Shown: in pieces, positions 28,511-39,500 of the stretch
How positions within the stretch are numbered: the first letter of the stretch is position 1
Layout: every line of letters starts with the position of its first letter
NCBI RefSeq assembly: GCF_964019385.1
Contig: NC_088646.1
Coordinates: 11,391,947 to 11,455,946, forward strand
Length of the DNA stretch: 64,000 nt
Source of the DNA: Sycon ciliatum
Taxonomy: Eukaryota > Porifera > Calcarea > Leucosolenida > Sycettidae
Reading direction: 5' to 3'
Position numbers and translations under genes: made by a program
The notes under the pieces: model-generated
The model's database searches: none
What the model was told of the DNA's origin: nothing
The model's input: the letters and a program-made list of their open reading frames with translations, nothing else

Positions 28511-29129
28511 CTACTACTTAGTACTGTAGTACTAGTAAGGAGAGATAAAAGAGCAGAAGAACGGCAGAAGGCTAAAAGTAGGCAAGGTGTATCACTGTTG
28601 TGTAAGTATGCACTCTAATTATTTGGTAAGGACGGTAAGCACTGTAGTATCACAGTATGGGCGGCGAGACACTACTCCACGTAGTATCACAGTGTAGTCG
28701 GCCAGGCATTCAGTCAGGAATGCAACCGTGGGCCGGGATTTGCCGGCGCGAGTGAGGCTTTGCTGGCTGAGAAGCCCTCCGGTTTGTTGGCGACGTGTTC
28801 TTCTGTCGGTTGGACGAGAGATGAGGGTAGTTAGGGAGGGGCTGATCCGTGCTCGGAGTTGCCTCCACACGAACATGAGCAGCTTACTATACGCTTGCAG
28901 AGTTCCGTGAAGCGAAATAGACTGTCCTTGGTCAGCAGAGGTTGGATGGTTGTGTGGGGTGGGTTATTTATTTATTTATTTTTAGATTCCCCAAAGGCCG
29001 AGGCCTAAGTCGAGGGGGTCTCCGTTCATGGCTTACTGGGAATATATCTGCAAAATTATAACATATAGATTGAGAAGAGGAAGGGTTATAACAAATGCGT
29101 ACTGTAGAAATCAGCCATAACATTCGCTA

Positions 29130-29760
29130 CTATGTTATAGAAACTCTGGAAGGAATGAAACCAGCGGGTTCAAAGCGGGTGTTGGCAAAGATGGTACGAA
29201 CACGAGACACAAAGCAATGACTATTTTGGGTGGTTCTAATGTCAGTGGGGAGAGAATTCCAGGTGGCAGCGGTAACAAAGAGGAAAGTGGCACGCGAGTA
29301 GGTGTTCGCCCTGGCAGGCGGGACAAGTTGGAGAGGGCGCCGCGCGCTGGTGGAGAGACTATAGTCCAGCTCCATAAGGGCAGTGGTCTGGTGGTGGACC
29401 AGGTGATGGAGCTCCCGGAGGCACTGGATGTGTCGCCGCCATGCCAGACTGGGCCATTGCAGGTGCGCCAACACTCGGAGATGCCTTCGGTTCAGTAGCG
29501 GAGGGAAACACACCGTACTGTCTCAAGACGACTCCTGCCAATCTGGCCGGCAGACGCTCAAGGCCTTAAGGGACCGCCGCTTGGGTTCCCGTGTATGGAG
29601 CCCGCATAGCTCGGTGCTGCAGTGTTCGCAGGCGGTCTAACTGGCGGCCAAGTAATCCGGCAAAGAATGCGCTTGACCCATAAAGCAAGTCAGGCATGAT
29701 CACCGCCTGAACGAACATGCGTCGTGATTTACCGGACATTGCTCGTCGGGACCGCCACAA
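29130..29760 (-). pseudogene. Second LINE reverse transcriptase C-terminal remnant
   Basis: Minus strand, two frames. 29760-29566 contains LLYGSSAFFAGLL and LDRLRTLQHRAMRA; 29513-29130 contains SRATFLFVTAATWNSLP and a short C-terminal tail. These are typical thumb and C-terminal blocks of non-LTR RT ORFs. The frameshift near 29540 shows it is dead. It differs from the LINE at 27.3 kb. Confidence 0.75.
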
Positions 29761-29797
29761 AGCGACCCCACGATCGACAGCTTGGCATCTCTATAGC

Positions 29798-30236
29798 AGG
29801 GAGGTTTAGTCCCACGTAATCCGTGGGTACTTTACGTGTGTGTACCACGTGATACTCAGTGACCCACGGCCACGTACAGCTGTACGTACAGACGTTTTCT
29901 GATTCACGACATAATTATATACCGTGTATGGTCATGGAGGCGCTAGCGCTACGCTAGGCTCACCCACGGCCACGTTCCGCCAGAACGTGGGTGAAAATCA
30001 GAATGGAGCGCATTTTGCGAGCTGTGAGGGTGCTCAGCTGAAGAAATTTCCGAAGCACGAAATCAAAATATTCGATGAGCTTCTTAGGCCCGGGTAGCTT
30101 CGTCTTTGGGCCTTTCGCTTCATGCTTTTGTTTGTTCCGTGTGACTAAACATAACATTGCAACGTGGATGCCCTGCATCCACTTTACGTGTATCACCCAC
30201 GTACGCGTTTCCGTTACGTCGGAACTAAACCTCCCT
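29798..30236. mobile_element. 439-bp MITE-like element
   Basis: Terminal inverted repeats AGGGAGGTTTAGT and ACTAAACCTCCCT are perfect (13 bp), with further subterminal CCCACG/CGTGGG symmetry. No target duplication was resolved. Confidence 0.65.
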
Positions 30237-30399
30237 AATCACACCGAGATACGCAGCGGAGGTGGCTGAGGGAAGAATTGTTCCATTGCACAAAACCTCT
30301 ACCTGGCCATCTATATATCTGCCGGTGGGGCAGGACTGTCACTACCTTGCTCTTTGTAGGGTTCAGAATCAATTCCCTCCGGCCAAGCCAACTGAGTCA

Positions 30400-30600
30400 T
30401 TGGCGGCTCCGAGCGGACAGCGGAGTCATTGGCGGCTCCAAGCGGAGTACAAGCGGAGTCATTGGCTGCTCCATGCGGAGTCATTTGGCAGCTCCATGCG
30501 GAGTCATTCGGTGGCTCCATGCGGAGTCGTTTGCCGGCTCCATGCGGAGTCATTCGGCGGCTCCATTTTCCGGCTCAGTTGCGAGCCATCTAGCGGCTAG
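30400..30600 (+). repeat. Degenerate ~24-27-bp minisatellite
   Basis: About seven units with core GCGGAGTCATTGGCGGCTCC and variants. The open frames are repeat artefacts. Confidence 0.9.
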
Positions 30601-31389
30601 CCGGCTCCAAGTAGAGCCATCATACCAGTTGCTCGAATCGGCCCTCCCAGCTTAATCCAAAACTCGGTTGCTCTGTTGTGAGATGGGGGGATGTTAAAAA
30701 TGATTACATTGAATAGCGAGCTAGCAATATGATTGGATGTGAAAACGAATTCATCCTGATGATCTGGGTTAGGACTCAGTATGATCAACCGGACAATTTC
30801 TGCATATCTCTGGGGAGCGGGCGAAACAATAACATGAAACTCTCCAAAGCACATGTAGAATGTATGTGTGTTCAAACAAATTTCACGATCTTTACAATCA
30901 TTGCGAAGGACGCATGTAGGGTTGATTGAAGCGGGGTTGAGCTGGAAAGAAGACTGCCTTCATTCCGCTGTACACACTAAAAGATGCATCTACGTGGTGT
31001 TGTCAGAATCTCAGCTTGAGATACTCATGCCTAGACCACACAGCCAGCAAGACAACAACAATCTGACTTGGCACCTGCAGTCGCATGTCACGGTCTCTTC
31101 CAGTCTACATCTGTGTGGTACCAATGGCCGGTACGTGTTTCCTGGATTGTGCAATTCCAGACTTTCACGTACTAATCCCAAGCAGCTACCACACCAGTGC
31201 ACTAATCTTCATCAAACGAGGCATGCATCGTACACATTATGTGACATACCTCTCTGCATATCCCTTGAGACACTCTCTTCGCATCTTACCCCACTCATCT
31301 AATTACGGACATGAGAGAAGATCGAAGCAGCACTGAACGGTTCGGTTATAATGCAAGTCACATTATCGTATCAGGCGTTTGGCAGCGTG

Positions 31390-31397
31390 CATAAAAG
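31390..31397 (+). promoter_or_regulatory. TATA-like box (CATAAAAG)
   Basis: CATAAAAG lies about 110 bp upstream of the ATG of the secreted CUB-like gene. Inferred from position and match only. Confidence 0.35.
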
Positions 31398-31506
31398 ACG
31401 TTCGTTTTGACTGGTATTGGCATATCCCCAGTTTCTGGTTTTGTAAGGTCTCTTACTAAACCACTCAGCTTTAATCTGTTGTTGAGAACAAATCACACTA
31501 TTCAGT

Positions 31507-32233
31507 ATGTCTTTGAAAACCCTCCTTCCCATCCTGGTGGCTGTTCTGGTTGCAGTACTTTGCAGGTAAGTGTATTGTAGACCCCCGTTTGTCACTTCTC
31601 ACCTCACCTTTCCTTCATGTTTTCCTATTGCATACTGTGTGTTCGCTGAATTTGTAATTTTAATAGTTGTGATGATTACCACCCTTGTGTTGCTATTCAT
31701 TGGTTCTTTCTGCATAAATTTCACTTGCAATTCTGGAGTCCTCATGATGGTGGTTAAGAGCTTGAAGTTGCAGTTATTTCTTACTGAAGTTGATATTGGT
31801 GTGGTGTTTCCTTTGCAGGCCTGCAGAAGCCATTGTATATGGTAGCATGACGTGCCATAACCGTAGCGATACCAATCAGATCTTACACCAGGAGGACTAC
31901 ACCAATGGACTGCTTGCCTTCTTCCAATTCGGACGCGACACAGCCAGCAACGAGTATTACCCGAACATGGAGTGTAACTTGGACTACAGCACCATTGGTG
32001 GTAACCCCGTGAACGTCTTCTTCAATCCATGTATCCTGCCTATTGGAAATATTTGCAGTCAGGATTCATTGACGGTCAGCACTGCTGCATCCAATCCACA
32101 CACTGTGGTCTGCTCCGACCATCCAGCTGCTGATCCAGGCGTGATCGAAACTGGTGATTCCAGCATTTCCATCAAGTTCCTCACTGACGCGAGTGGGCAG
32201 ACAGTTGGCTGCAATGGACTCATGTGGGCGTGA
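31507..32233 (+). CDS. Small secreted CUB-like protein (two exons)
   Basis: Exon 1 is 31507-31565, ending AG|GTAAGT; exon 2 is 31819-32233 after TTTGCAG. Together they give 157 residues. Residues 1-24 form a strong signal peptide (MSLKTLLPILVAVLVAVLC, then RPAEA), cut near AEA. The mature part has six cysteines, an N-glycosylation sequon (NRS) and a CUB-like pattern: MECNLDY, then NPCILP, then VCSDH, and the closing strand SISIKFLTDASG. CUB modules are extracellular beta-sandwich domains. The stop codon overlaps a strong donor (GGGC|GTGAGT at 32230), so an isoform may splice on to further exons. The exact family is unassigned; the CUB call is by pattern only. Confidence 0.65.
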
Positions 32234-32287
32234 GTAATACTATTCTATTTCTTCACTAGTTTGAGGGAAAGACACAAACGGGAAAAG

Positions 32288-32537
32288 TCTGAAGAAAAAA
32301 TTGACTGTCACCACCAGGACTCGAACCAGGGACCCTCGCTTGTACTGTTGTAGCTAGCGATGCTCTAACCACTGAGCTATGGTGTAGTCGTCATCCCAGC
32401 AGAGATCGTTCAACATTTTCTTCAGACTTCGTAACTCACACTTCCTGTGAATCCACACAGCCGGGTGGGACGCAGCCCTCACTGTACCCACACACTTCAC
32501 GTACAAATTAGCACGCGGGGAGCCCCAAGTCATAAAA
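32288..32537 (-). mobile_element. tRNA-related SINE with 38-bp flanking direct repeats
   Basis: Minus strand. A tRNA-like block (A-box TAGCTCAGTGGTTAGAGC, B-box GGTTCGAGTCC) lies at about 32386-32305, followed by a T-run at about 32296. The anticodon loop is about 15 nt and the acceptor stem is mispaired, so it is not a working tRNA gene. Identical 38-bp sequences flank it at 32250-32287 and 32538-32575, consistent with a very long target duplication. Confidence 0.7.
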
Positions 32538-33939
32538 TCTTCACTAGTTTGAGGGAAAGACACAAACGGGAAAAGGAATTCTATTTCTTGGTACTGTATT
32601 CTATTTCTTGTAAATGTACTTGAAGTACATGTAGTTGTAACATACAGATGACAGTCGTAACCCCTCTTGCCTTCCCAACCCTATTCGGAAAACTAAAAGG
32701 AATCAAGCCATCATCACCCCGGTTCTTATCGGTATTATGGAGTTATGTTCGATAAATCGTGTTTTAATAATTATGTGATTCGCTCGTGATACATGTACAT
32801 GTTCGATGAGCTAGTCGCATCTCACCACAGGCACAACTGTCATTGTCCTGCAATCAACGTGCACTAACATGCAGTGATGCAGTAATATTATTGTATGCTA
32901 ATGTTAGTGAAGAAATTCCGAGTTTTGCCGTTCACTAGCAACTCACTGTTGGTAAACGAGTTACGTTGTGTCTTTGTTTGCTTTTCTATGTTCATGTATA
33001 TCCTCAGTGGCGGCCCCTAAACTAGAGACTCAGAGGTTGAATAGGCGTCGTGCAAACCTGCCACTACACCGTGCACGGAGCACTGAGGGGTCCTGGCTCA
33101 ATCATCATGCAAAGCTGTCATGTTGTTTGCATTTGTGTAGAAGCATCGTATTGACATTATTTTTTTTAAACCACATAATTCCTTCCAGCCAATCTCTGCC
33201 TTTCATTCCAGCCAATCCGCCCTGCCTCCTCTTTCTATTCCATGGATATATTATACAGTCATGTACCGGTATGTACATGTATAGAGAACACCAGTGCAGT
33301 AGCGGCATGCATTACATGAACATACTGACTCTAGCTCTGTATTATTTAATTTTGTTCTTTCTTAGCCCTAGAACTACTGGAGGCATCATAATCAGGGAGT
33401 CGTATAGGGTCTATACGACTCCCTGATCATAATAATGATGCATTTGCGAATTTCAAACTAGGGTTGCTGTGATATGGAGGGTTAGAATCTCGCCAAATTT
33501 TGTGGCTTTTATTCATTTCATATTTTGTTCATGGAACTGTGCTGTATCTCCAAAATGTAGGTAGTATTCAAGCTACCTACAGTGACTACCGCGCAGCTTC
33601 ATTATGACTCCACATACTGCAGGCGCTAGGCATCATTATAGAGGGCGAATTTCGCTTAGAACTACACGTGAATAACGCAATCGGGAATATATTTGGGAGC
33701 AAGGAAATGGGGGACCATGAAGATGGTAATTCGTACATATGGAAATGATACGAACTTCAACTTATCATACTAATTACTAGTAGTAGAAGTAAAGTTAGTT
33801 GCGACTTCGGCGGTATTATAAGTAGTTACGAAGTACGGTGCGACTAGCGACTAGCTGTTGGATCATGGAGGTGACCAGGTGACAGCGTTGTGAATAGATA
33901 CCAAGAGTACATAACCCCCGGGTTATCATATTACCGGTA

Positions 33940-34184
33940 CTGTAAAAGCAGAAAATTTCGGTGGTGTTTTATTTTCGGTAACTTCGGTGCTCACAATTTT
34001 TACCGATAATAAAACGCACCGAAAATTTCGGTACGACCGATGCTAGCGCTGTATACATGTAGTACATGATTGTACTAGTACACTTATCTGGAGAACGGGT
34101 TATACCGAAAATTTCCCTCTACCGAACCGCCGATTTTGGAGAATACCGAAAATATTACACCACCGAAAATTTCTGCTTTTACAG
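33940..34184. mobile_element. 245-bp Tc1/mariner-type MITE (CTGTAAAAGCAGAAA family)
   Basis: Termini CTGTAAAAGCAGAAAATTTC and GAAAATTTCTGCTTTTACAG, flanked by TA (33938-33939 and 34185-34186). Related ends occur at 55421-55629 and 57870-58077. Confidence 0.88.
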
Positions 34185-34186
34185 TA

Positions 34187-34465
34187 CATCAAGAGTACAT
34201 GAAAACCAGAGTGTGCAGCTTGGGGCCTTTTCTGCTATGGGTGTCTGTCACGGCGAAATTCCGTGATTACATCATATTTGGCCCAGATCTGAGGCGGGAA
34301 ATGGCGTAGTGCGTACAACTGAGCTGCAGTTGTGCAGAAAGAGGCCTGCTTGAATCCTGCTTGTACGCACTACATCACTAAAATGATGTAATCACGGAAT
34401 TTCGCCGTGACAGCAACCCATCCGAGCTGCACACTCTGGTTTTCATGTACTCTTGAGTACATGTA
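34187..34465. repeat. Foldback repeat adjoining the MITE
   Basis: CATGAAAACCAGAGTGTGCA and CGAAATTCCGTGATTACATC on the left recur inverted at about 34380-34450. AAGAGTACAT occurs on both sides of the neighbouring MITE, suggesting the MITE inserted into this foldback's end. Confidence 0.75.
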
Positions 34466-35735
34466 TGTGTCTGTTGCGTTTGTGTTGCTTGCTGTGGGGA
34501 GGCTGGAATGGGAAGGGAATTTCCCGCGCTGGGTGTTCAAAAATCGCCACACGTGGTGATCGTCCTGGTTCTTTTTAGCTGTTTGGAGCTTCACTGACGT
34601 CGAAAAGGGAGTTCACTGGGCTTGTTCTGACTTGTTATGTCGAACAAACATCAGTAACCACGAACTTTACGTGATGAAGAGTGAAAAAGGACCAAAATGT
34701 GACCCTACATGCAGTGGTGCTTACCATCAGAAGTGAGTCCCTCCTAAATCCTAATACTTAGTATTTTGATTTGGATCATAGGGCGTAACTACACAGACCG
34801 TTATTACAAGATCATGATTAGCCAATACGATTGAGCTGCTGAGTTGTTTGTACGTCGACGATGTTTCCAAGAAATTAGTTATTCGCGCCGGGGAAAGGTA
34901 AGAGGAATCGGATTACATTGTAAAGAGCTCTATTTTACTGTGTGTTGTGCATCAATGGCCTGCTGCGGAGAATAGCAACAGATAAAATTGGCAATTCAAC
35001 GACGAGACAAGTACCGGTAGTGTCCAAGCATGAGCAGGCACTCCTTGTAGCCTGCTCTGGAAAATAGTGGACATTTTAATTTTGGAATATCGGATGCAAC
35101 AGACAGTATTTTACAACTTTCTACGGTGTTTATGCGAATGATTTCATGGCGGATTTTCTAATGGGCGCTTCAGGGTGAGTCAGCAGATTTTCAAATGGGC
35201 GTTATGTATGCAGCGTAAGTCGCTAGTGCAAGTTGCGTGCAGCACTGTGCCACGGCCCACGAGGGGCGGATCAACGGCACTTTACGGTAATTGCATTCAA
35301 TGAAAACATGGACAAAATATTCGAGTGAAGTTACATCAAACTGCGCGGGCTAGAAAGTGCAAGACAACAGCGATGGAACCGATTCCACTGCCCGTCAGCA
35401 ATGACAACGGGCGTCGGGAACAGAATCCACTGTCTGAGAACTAAGTCTACCATTTCAGCGACAAGCTTGATTAGGTCGTTTGTGGTCTGATAGTACAACC
35501 ATCATGTACATGCGCTAGTAGTACTAGTACTAGTACACAGTTGTGGAAGTCACTCCCGGGTCTCGACCCACGGCCACAGGCCACAGTGCATCTACAGCCG
35601 TAGTTGAGCACGTGATTGTGAACAACTATCTTCTTGGCTTGGGTGCATCCGGGAAAACATGTTCCAGTCACTCGTACTCGGGCAGTGCAGTGCCATTGTT
35701 CATTCACGGTACTAAGTTACCCTCATGGTCATCCT

Positions 35736-35823
35736 TGTGCAAGAACGTGTACATCTGGCCACTCTGTGCACTGTACATCTGGCCACTCTGTGCACTGTAC
35801 ATCTGGCCACTCTGTGCACTGCA
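35736..35823 (+). repeat. 24-bp minisatellite (GTACATCTGGCCACTCTGTGCACT)n
   Basis: About 3.5 near-identical units. Confidence 0.95.
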
Positions 35824-36155
35824 TGTACTGTAACGTTATACATGTACATGCATATCTGGGCAGTCCGTCATCGGGATTGGTATGTACAGTATGACGGGTA
35901 TTCCCCCATCCCGCTGCATGTAGCACTTCACTCAGTGCAGCATGATACGACACATCTCATTCCCAGTAAGTAATAGGATTGGTTTATGGGCTTGAGTGTT
36001 TGATGATACCCTTTCCTCTGTTACTTACCATGGTATTGATGTACCACCACACTTCTTATACTTTCTTTCTACGCCATGGCTGGCAAACGCCCCCCCCCCC
36101 CCCTCCTCATCTATATTGGCACTGATTCATCTTTAGCCACTGGAAGGTGCAATAA

Positions 36156-36352
36156 CGGGGGCGTCGGACACGGTACGGTCACTATGGTATTGACCGTACC
36201 ACTATTTGACCCAAGTACCCTGTGAATCAATAAAATGCACTGATTTGGGCTCTAATTTCCCAAAATTTTCGGCTCAGTCATCCTTCCCACACGAGTGAAT
36301 TGTACTTCACATGGCTGACCGTACTACACTAAATTACCTTCCGATGCCCCTG
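36156..36352 (-). mobile_element. ~200-bp MITE (CAGGGGCGTCGGA family), copy 1
   Basis: Inverted relative to 52598-52795. Termini are CGGGGGCGTCGGA and TCCGATGCCCCTG. A shared core contains GAGCCCAAATCAGTGCATTT in reverse complement. Termini resemble hAT ends; the target duplication is degenerate. Confidence 0.78.
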
Positions 36353-36595
36353 AATAATAATAATAATAATATATCAGTGCTTCTCAACGTACCCCCGATT
36401 CGGTGAAGCCACTAGTGCCGGCCATAGTGGAGCCCCAAACATACGGACCCTGGGAAGTGCACTGGTGCAGGGTGCTTACGCATTCATGAGATCTAATCTG
36501 ATTGGATTGAGCAGCATCATTCATTATACACGTATATCTAAGTGTTACACACTCTTTATGTCATGTGCTGGTCTTTGCAGGTCCACGCTAGCAAT

Positions 36596-39500
36596 ATGAG
36601 CTCACTTCCACTACGCGCCGACGTGGTTGTTGTTGGCGGTGGGATCGGTGCCTTCTCAGCTCTGTATCACTTGACTAAGCTAGGCAAGACAGATGTGGTC
36701 CTGTTGCATGACTCGGCGCTATCTTGTCAGCAACATGCGCCAGCTAGCATACGTTTACTGTGGCCGGATAGCTTGACTGCTCAACTAGTTGCTCGCACTC
36801 GGGAGCTGCTCTCATCTGACGATGGCCTGCAAGCGGAAAGCGGCGTCGATGTTGGCTGGAACTCGAATGGCTGTCTGTATGTTGCCGGCAGTGAGGATCG
36901 GATGAGCGAGCTCAAGACCTGGGTGACGGTAAGGTAATTACTATGAATTGATGACGGTAGTGACCTGACTGGGTACGCAGGACTAACTAATGGAATACCG
37001 GATCGTTCTCGGGTGTACTGTAGCACCACGATGTTCTGTGCAACTATGGCACACACTCGGGTGTACTGTAGCACCACGATGTTCTGTGCAACAATGGCAC
37101 ACACTCGGGTGTACTGTAGCACCACGATGTTCTGTGCAACTATGGCACACACTCGGGTGTACTGTAGCACCACGATGTTCTGTGCAACTATGGCACACAC
37201 TCGGGTGTACTGTAGCACCACGATGTTCTGTGCAACTATGGCACACACTCGGGTGTACTGTAGCACCACGATGTTCTGTGCAACTATGGCACACACTCGG
37301 GTGTACTGTAGCACCGCGATGTTCTGTGCAACTATGGCACACACTCGGGTGTACTGTAGCACCACGATGTTCTGTGCAACTATGGCACACACTCGGGTGT
37401 ACTGTAGCACCACGATGTTCTGTGCAACTATGGCACACACTCGGGTGTACTGTAGCACCACGATGTTCTGTGCAACTATCGCACACACTTCTTGGGCTAC
37501 TAGTGCAGCGCGCCAGGAACTGTACTCGAAGCCCATTCTGTGTTTCATCGATCGCTACTGTAAGAATGCATTATAATTGTAATGCATTCGTATCAGTAGC
37601 AAGAGGATTTTGTAACTAGTATTTACAGTTCATGGCTAATGTAAGACATGATGTCATGACCTGCTGAGCTTGTACGCTGCCCAGGTCGACACTGTCCTGT
37701 GGGCATCTGGAACAAGCAGTCCTGGAGTGAAGTTCACGTCGTTTCCCATTCTAGTCATGTTTGTCATGTTTGCTTTCTCCCGATTTATGATACGGTGTAG
37801 CTGTGCTAGTCTAACTTTGGACCAAGTGGTATTTCCCCCAACCCATGGAAATCCGTACTTTTCTCCTACATTCCAGTGTGCAGACAGTTATTTCCGTTAT
37901 CAGTATTTTGTACTACAAAGTGCTTTCTACTGACAGAAATCCTATTTTTACGGGCAAACAGAGCACAGTTATCACCGGTGAATAGTTTAACCCAGCTTTC
38001 TTCTCTTTGTCTGCCTGTTTTGTTACTTTGCCTGGATCGTGTGTAGCTGGGTAAATCCGTGGCAGCCGAGTGTACAGTTCTGTCTGATGCAGAAGTCCAG
38101 GATGCCTATCCCCTGCTCACCATGGATGATGTAGTGGGTGCTGTGCTTTGTACCAGTGATGGTAATGTGCAAGCAGCTAGCCTAGCTGCTGCCTATGCCA
38201 AGGCTGCAATGAAGCTGGGTGCCAAGGTAGGGCTTTTTTTGTGCTCGAGGTAGAAGAACGTAACTTATCTGCATGTACACACGCAGTCTGACACAGTCAT
38301 GTCCCACGGTGCATGTACACAATCAATCAGTTATATATTCCACACAGTACCTGATACACTTCACACGTCTTGTTGTAGACCATGTGTACACCACATTTAC
38401 CACATGCAGTAAAACCTGTGACTAAAGACCACCATGACTAGCGACCAGCCTGGTACTACAGACTACTTTGCCAGGCACGGACAGTCTCACATCCATATAT
38501 TATGGTTGTGCGGTGCAAACGTCTAACTAAGGACCACCTGCCACTAAAGACCACCTGCCACTAAAGACCACCTGCCACTAAAGACCACCTGCCACTAAAG
38601 ACCACCTGCCACTAAAGACCACTTTCTCTGGCCCCAAAGGGGTGGTTGTTAGTCACAAGTTTTACTGTAGTCTGAAGTTACACTCTACTGTACCCTACAC
38701 CAGCGATGCGCAACAGGTGAAAGACCTGCGCCAGACCAAAGGCCTGCTCCAAAAACTCGCACTATGTTGTATACTGGTCCGCGTTATAAGCCGCACCCTG
38801 CCCCCGTCACAGGTGTAATGTCACATTCAGGTTGCATTTGTGTGTACTGAAATGCATGTGCGGTTTTTATCCCATAGACTATGGTAATTGTCACCTAGAC
38901 TATGATATCTGACACAAGACCTGCAGTTGGTGTTCTTTCTCTGGCTACCATCCATTGAGTGAGTTGGTCAGTGCTTGAACCAGTACCCAAGGCGCGAGTT
39001 AGTGGACGCCTGTATTATAATTATGTCCTGGATAGGTGAAAGGTTGCTTGATCTGCTCAGATACCAGGGGCAGACTGCTCCTGGTGATGTACATGTAGCA
39101 TAAAATCCATCTCACTTGTTCCTTGGAAAACACGTCGAGCAGTTTTGGTTAGTGAGTTTCATATATTAAATGTAGAAGTGTTGATTTTCATCCACCCAGG
39201 TGTTTGATCAATGCTCCGTGACTGGAATCGACACAAAGGATGGATCTCGGTGTTCGCGTCGCGTTTGTGCTGTAAGAACCAGCCGTGGCATTATACAGAC
39301 CAGCTGTGTGCTGAACTGTGCCGAGTCCCATGCACCCCACATTGGCCACCTGGCCGGTATCCAGGTGCCACTCATGGTGACCCGTAGTGGACGAGCATTC
39401 TTTGACGGTGTTGAAGGCGTTTGCGGTCACGCCGACATCGTTGACTGTGATCACTCCGTTCAGATGCTTGTCCATGGTGACAGTGTAGCTTGCTATGAAT

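Larger units (their letters stand above)
32600..36155. other. Gene-poor interval upstream of the SARDH-like gene
   Basis: Contains MITEs, foldbacks, short hairpins (for example 33384-33440, arms reading AGGGAGTCGTATAG/CTATACGACTCCCT) and a 24-bp minisatellite. No exon could be supported. Confidence 0.6.

Noticed and set aside
32305..32386. Second tRNA gene on the minus strand
   Set aside because: The anticodon loop is about 15 nt and the acceptor and T stems are mispaired; better explained as the tRNA-like part of a SINE.
36781..37619. Long repetitive ORFs on both strands (up to 255 codons)
   Set aside because: They result from a 48-bp tandem repeat with a period divisible by three and extend from intron into shadow frames of an exon.
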